This document shows positions 60,029 through 64,000 of a stretch of 64,000 bases of DNA, in pieces (position 1 is the first letter of the stretch; the number at the start of each line of letters is the position of its first letter). Both the position numbers and the translations under genes were made by a program. The notes below the pieces were generated by a model that was given only the letters and a program-made list of their open reading frames with translations, was not told where the DNA came from and did not search any database. The stretch is from Sipunculus nudus (Eukaryota > Annelida > Sipuncula > Golfingiida > Sipunculidae), in contig CM049316.1 of assembly GCA_026874595.1 (NCBI GenBank), forward strand, positions 41,121,695 through 41,185,694, read 5' to 3'.

Positions 60029-60257
60029 TGTTATTATTCACCATCCGTTGATCCATCTACCCACTGCCAAGCCCCCATGTCGTTAAGTTGCACATTGATC
60101 CATGTTGTTTCCTGTTTGTTTTCTTTTATTTTTTCTCGTACTCGATAAAGGTCTGACTGGTTATGAACACTTGAAAGTTCTGCCCCTTTCTGGTCGCAAC
60201 ATATCCGAGCTTCCCACCAATTGTTGAGTTTCCCACAGAACCTGCCGTTTGGAATCT
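51523..60257 (-). CDS. Gene B: tandem C-type-lectin-like / TM / NACHT-LRR receptor (5' end missing, one frameshift)
   Basis: Eight exons: 60042-60257, 59585-59701, 58829-59074, 58221-58364, 56739-56842, 56440-56503, 55513-55736, 51523-55346. Order, phases and most lengths equal gene A. In the recovered ~1,645 residues: CTLD1 ~1-111, CTLD2 ~112-241, TM ~245-270, juxtamembrane to ~371, NACHT from ~380, LRRs ~1010 to the end. Introns are compact (intron 4 is 1.4 kb versus 8.5 kb in A), which makes the lectin-to-NACHT linkage clearer here. Probable membrane pattern receptor whose cytosolic NACHT-LRR would signal; ligand and partners are unknown. One base is missing in a homopolymer at 54821-54825, breaking the last exon. 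The start exon was not found. Stop-to-stop spacing to gene A is 30.8 kb, head-to-tail. Confidence 0.8.
55513..55736 (-). CDS. Gene B exon 7: conserved pre-NACHT domain
   Basis: 224 nt between gcaattttag and ccgg|gtatat. Encodes SRKTWSRLRNVAIDSITKRF, IEIWSWFDETIALPMKELYT and DLSWVRVKR. Over the 28 residues from IEIWSWF to VKR only two differ from gene A. Confidence 0.8.
56440..56503 (-). CDS. Gene B exon 6: short acidic juxtamembrane exon
   Basis: 64 nt between tatctag and aaag|gtaata. Encodes NLCHNTDHTEHEEAAEWFLQ plus K. Same length and phase as gene A exon 6, with weak sequence match. Confidence 0.7.
56739..56842 (-). CDS. Gene B exon 5: transmembrane segment
   Basis: 104 nt between cattttag and attg|gtaagt. 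Encodes IAVSVVGIIVGTVLMTVLVG then VLFKRKL, a ~23-residue helix with a basic cytosolic edge. Confidence 0.85.
56893..56942. repeat. (TA)n microsatellite, gene B intron 4
   Basis: About 50 bp of alternating A/T, 50 bp from the transmembrane exon acceptor. Confidence 0.95.
57765..57810. repeat. (TA)n microsatellite, gene B intron 4
   Basis: About 46 bp of alternating A/T followed by a short GT-rich patch. Confidence 0.95.
58221..58364 (-). CDS. Gene B exon 4: end of CTLD2
   Basis: 144 nt between tttcttcag and aaca|gtatgt. Encodes NYWDSRVQPGYGKCGRLR and CHKKSPYVCLARN. QPG stands where a sugar-binding CTLD might have QPD. Ends in phase 1 and joins the transmembrane exon in frame. Confidence 0.8.
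58455..58760 (+). mobile_element. tRNA-derived SINE, family 1, in gene B intron 3
   Basis: Head agcgaagcggttgggacgcc with B-box-like gggttcgactcctgg. The body ends gtgtgactcctggg and cgctcttaagagggggtgtg, matching 16066-16335. A second head begins at about 58733 (agcgaagcggttggtacgcc) and is cut short. Gene A's intron 3 lacks it, so insertion came after the duplication or was lost in A. Confidence 0.7.
58829..59074 (-). CDS. Gene B exon 3: first part of CTLD2
   Basis: 246 nt between ttccctcag and gaag|gtggta. Encodes GFRGICYVHF, TWHESRAFCRRWNYT and RFWVGLRRVEWLSDGNPE. One codon shorter than in gene A. Confidence 0.85.
59585..59701 (-). CDS. Gene B exon 2: second half of CTLD1
   Basis: 117 nt between acgtttcag and aatg|gtgttt. 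Encodes GTCAWYNQKTRNVEAGDC and IGSICQF. The cysteine spacing is as in gene A exon 2, with no WND motif. Confidence 0.85.
59985..60025. repeat. (AG)n microsatellite, gene B intron 1
   Basis: About 41 bp of alternating A/G on the plus strand, beginning 16 bp past the exon 1 donor. Confidence 0.95.
60042..60257 (-). CDS. Gene B exon 1: first half of CTLD1
   Basis: 216 nt between cctttcccag and gatg|gtgaat. Encodes FCGKLNNWWEARICCDQKG, then TTWINVQLNDMGAWQW and VDGSTD. By eye about 46% identical to gene A exon 1, with cysteines and tryptophans kept. An (AG)n tract starts 16 bp past the donor. Confidence 0.85.
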
Positions 60258-60305
60258 CTGGGAAAGGAATTAAATAAACTGGTATTGCTTTTAGTTTGTA
60301 CTTTC

Positions 60306-60308
<3 letters not shown>

Positions 60309-60369
<61 letters not shown>
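60309..60369. repeat. (TA)n microsatellite just upstream of gene B exon 1
   Basis: About 61 bp of alternating A/T, some 50 bp before the exon 1 acceptor. Confidence 0.95.
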
Positions 60370-60371
<2 letters not shown>

Positions 60372-62925
60372 TTTATAAGCAGACACTTGTAATGATACAT
60401 GATGTGACATATTACTACACAATGTAGGACTCGCTACATTACCCCATGGCCACGCTTTTAATCTTAAAAAATAACACAAGTTTGTAAAGTTGACGCATAC
60501 ACCAACTGCCACAAAAGTTAAAGGTATCTTGATCCAAGTGATATTTATTCCAGTTTTAACTTTAAAAGATACATTATTGTCTATAAAATATCAAAATATA
60601 TGTTTAAGGTACTTTTAACAAAATATCGAAAAGATATCGATATTTAAAAACTGTATTGAGATAGGCAATAGCGTATCACCGTTCGCGATATACCGGTATG
60701 TCGAAAATATGACACACTTCTTATACATAATTGTAGGTTATAGGTTGTAGTTCAGAAACCGAAGCTTTTTTTATCCCATCTCTAGGTGGACAAGTACTTG
60801 ACACGTTCATGATGTTCTTCATTTCACAAAATAATTTAGTTGAACGTCATAACGAATGACTTACTCTGGCGAAGCTGTCTTATTCATAGGGTGTTACTTT
60901 ATTAGGGCCCCGCTTGACAAGGGTGCCCTATCGTGATCACCGTGTCAGTCCGTACTACCGTCCTTCCGTATTTCCCTTCGTGACGCTTTCTTTCGCGCGC
61001 GATATCTCAACAAGGACATGTTTGATCTTACTCAAATTAACAAGGATAATTGGAACTATAATGGCTCAAGACCTATCGATTAACAGACCTGTCGTATTTT
61101 CAAAATGGCACCACAGTGCAATCGGTGATTTTCTTTCGCACGATATCTCAACAAGAACATGCATGATCTTTCTCAAATTAATATGGGAGATAGCTATCTA
61201 TAAGGGCTCCAGACATTCCGAAATACAGACCTGTAGGAATTACAATATGACCAACACAGCACCATCGGGGATATTTTATTGCACATATTATTTCAGACAT
61301 ATCTTCTTTAATATGATTCGAACCAGAAGGAATTTGTCCCCTTATGCATATTATGCATAGGCCTTAAATTAGGTAACTGTAATCTATAAGTTTCACATTA
61401 CATGGCAAAGACCTATATTTCTGTACCTGTGAAAATCAGAGGTCACATAGCATCTCCCCTCAGCCTAGTAGAACTTCTTATAATATTTCAAACTCGATTC
61501 CATATTGATTGCACCGAGATATCTGAACACAAAGTGGACTGTGACAATTTCCACTGGCATTGATAAAATTTGGTCTTAATTATTAGCCTTTAGTTTTAAA
61601 CACTGCCTCACTTTTTATTGACGCTTGGGGGTTAGGCCCTCGCCATCATATGGACCTGGGAGCAGGCAGGTGCATAAGGTGACTATTATATCTTGTAAGG
61701 ATCTCTCAAGACTATTAATTCTCCCTTGACTGAATGGAATCAAAGTTAACCAACGTGAAGCGCCCTTGGCATCCCTGGTATAATGTTTACAGCCTATATA
61801 GTTAGTAAGCTGGAGTAGCCTGTCCTGTCTATTAGACTTGCCATTGCATGTAATGCATAATAAATATATATTTCCCTCACTACACCTAAGTGTGAGCAAA
61901 CGTCACTTAAAAGCGATATAAAGCCCCTGCCACATACACTCGTTCATCTTTAAACCATATATTTCTTCACCCTTTGATACTAAAATTTAGAAATAATTGG
62001 CATGCTGGACCCTGCTGCCTTAAACATAATTTTCTGAACACGGACAAGATGCCAAATATTACAAGCAGGATTTGTTCTTTTTAGATAAAGAATGACTTAT
62101 AATCAACAATACAGTAATAATATAAAATCAATTTTAGCAAGACTTTACCCTGCCAGACTGGCAACTAATGTTAATGATGAATGGACAATACTGATACTTT
62201 TTGCTCGGAGTTAAGAAACCTGTTGGTTACTGTAAATAAACTATTTCTCTGAAGTTTCTGAGAAATTGTTGCCTTTGAATTACCAAAAGAGAATTTATTA
62301 TTGGATAAAGACCTTAATTGAAAAAGGCTTCATACCGTACAGTTGTTAAAAACTTGTAAAAGCGTGGTGAGCTAAAAAATCATATATAACACACTGTAAT
62401 GAATGTATATTTTCTTAAGATTTATCCGGAACATAATTTAATTTGGCACCATCTGACTTTGAAAGTGTACCTTGTACCCCTTTTCCAGTAATTTCCGTAT
62501 ATTTGTATATATTAGGATAAAACTAACAGTTGTGAAATTTCTCCAATTATGTGTGTTTTGCCTTACTAAATTTGAGATGCATAATGGAGCTGGTGTATAT
62601 GTACAGGTACATTTTCTTTATGATTTCTTCCACCGTGATCTGATGATCTTAAACGTGACCATCAAATGATACAAGCCATCAAAAATGACAAAATAGAACC
62701 CTTCGAATGCGTCTACAGCCTTATTTGTCCCTAGTGTGAGAAGGGGTCCGAAAATTATTGCAAGATTATAAATCAGCATATCTTACAAGATTTTATTTTT
62801 GTGGTTAAAACTAAACAATTTTTAATTGTGGGACAAACAAGAATGGACCGTTTGATTTTGATATGTAACTAAAATATCCTTAAAGCTTATTTTAATAAAC
62901 TAAGGAGCATGAACATATATATATA
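60370..62925. other. Upstream of gene B lectin exons; start exon expected here
   Basis: A signal-peptide exon on the minus strand is required but no candidate with a start, a hydrophobic stretch and a phase-1 donor was found. Open frames at 60914-61360 (+) and 61615-61899 (-) resemble no family I know. Confidence 0.4.
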
Positions 62926-63385
62926 TATATGTTTGTCTGACCGATATCCTCCACGGACAGTACCCGAAATAATCCTGTATGATTCAAACATTTTTTTGCA
63001 AACATCAATTAATTAAAACAATCTACATTTGTTTGCGAATGTGTAATTATTTAACTCTTACTTGTCGTAGTATGTGACCGCGATTAACACCTCTTGTAAA
63101 GAAATACCTTTTCCGTTAAATCTTTCTTGTTTTCTCTTATTAGGGCTTGCCAATTTTCACTCTAGGATGTGCTACTAGTTCTGTATTTGTTCATTATGTT
63201 CCACCGAAAAATTAACTTAGGTTTTTCTTCTAGTAAGACAAACCGGGATGGACACCTGTGAAACATCAGAACACATTTCTATCCATCAGGCCACACACAA
63301 CAAACAGCTGTGCTATGAATATGCCGCTTCTGTTTCTCCTGGATCTGTTTATCGTTAATGAGGATCAGATACTCATTAATTTTTC
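62926..63385 (-). promoter_or_regulatory. Conserved block upstream of gene B (possible promoter / 5' UTR exon)
   Basis: Counterpart of 38452-38880: ctccacggacagtacccgaa, gatggacacctgtg and ctatccatcaggccacacac. Keeps the donor-like aaaag|gtattt at 63108. Confidence 0.45.
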
Positions 63386-64000
63386 TGTTTAGATATAATA
63401 TAGGTATGATACATGAACTATATTTTAAGCTCATTAAATGCAACATTTCACGAACCTAAGTAATTTTTCTTTTTAATCCTGGCAAGCTTGTAAAAATCTG
63501 CTTATCGCTTCTGTTCGAAAAATATTAAAACTCGCTCACTCCCTTGTTCTCAGAGAACACGAAACAATTATAGGTGTTGCCTCACGTAACGATTCTTCCT
63601 CCCAACCTACTTTAGAAAATCGATTCTTGATAACCCATGACCCATGAGTAAATAGTGTTAGCACTCACATGGATACATATTTTATCATGCGCTTAAAATT
63701 TGTGCCAAGCTACAAACATGCGCCTGTTTGATAACCCTTGACCTCAGCAAAGAAACACGATAAATTGTTCATGTTCATGGTCGAATGTCACATAGTGCTC
63801 TATTTTGTATACCTCAGGTTGTGACGTCAGAACTTGTCGTTTTCAAAGTAGTCGTTTTACAATTGTTTACTTTCTTTCGTCTTCAGGCATACAATATGAA
63901 AAGTAATTGATCATGCTTTTATGTATATTTTACAGTCAGTGTATAGAATCAGTCAACTTGTAAATTTCCTAACATTTTCAGTTAATTTACGAATTGCCTT
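63386..64000. other. No gene seen
   Basis: AT-rich end of the window with no recognised feature; homology with the gene A side was not traced past 63385. Confidence 0.5.

Overview
This window is eukaryotic nuclear DNA. It has spliced genes with GT-AG introns, long AT-rich non-coding stretches, many (TA)n tracts, MITE-like and tRNA-derived repeats, solo LTRs and a dead pogo/Tigger transposase. The repeat endings (rows of 'gtgaccttgacc', '...ccgcgccatggcatacg', '...agtcagctgagctaaaaat', mirror-image 'ctccccctccaggggag') and the gene families point to a mollusc, most likely a bivalve. That is an inference; nothing in the window names a species.

Layout. 1-5.3 kb is repeat-rich and has no recognised gene. 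5.35-10.14 kb (+) holds a two-exon gene for a small secreted protein with a PAN/Apple-like half and a WSC-like cysteine-rich half. 10.1-18.8 kb holds repeats: a TIR element, two solo LTRs (one inside the PAN-gene intron), SINEs and a short promoter-like repeat. 18.8-38.9 kb (-) is gene A with its flanks. 38.9-50.5 kb holds tandem duplications, SINEs, a 700-bp insertion and the Tigger remnant. 50.5-63.4 kb (-) is gene B with its flanks.

The main result is the gene A / gene B pair. Each has eight recognisable exons in the same order and the same splice phases: two C-type-lectin-like domains (two exons each), a transmembrane exon, a short juxtamembrane exon, a 224-nt exon with a conserved aromatic block, and one 3.8-kb exon carrying a NACHT NTPase and a long leucine-rich repeat region. 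Six of the eight exons (all but exons 3, 4 and 8) have identical lengths in the two copies. The predicted product is a type I membrane receptor with a lectin-like ectodomain and an NLR (NACHT-LRR) in the cytosol, about 1,650 residues without the missing N-terminus. This arrangement is not a standard NLR architecture known to me.

The copies are a tandem segmental duplication: the 3' flanks (18.8-20.7 and 50.5-51.5 kb) and an upstream block (38.45-38.88 and 62.93-63.39 kb) are also shared. Protein similarity is uneven: highest in the LRRs, intermediate in the NACHT, and only about half in the lectin domains. Each copy has one single-base frameshift in its last exon, at a different place. Either both are recently broken or these are assembly indels. 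The start codon and signal-peptide exons of A and B were not found.
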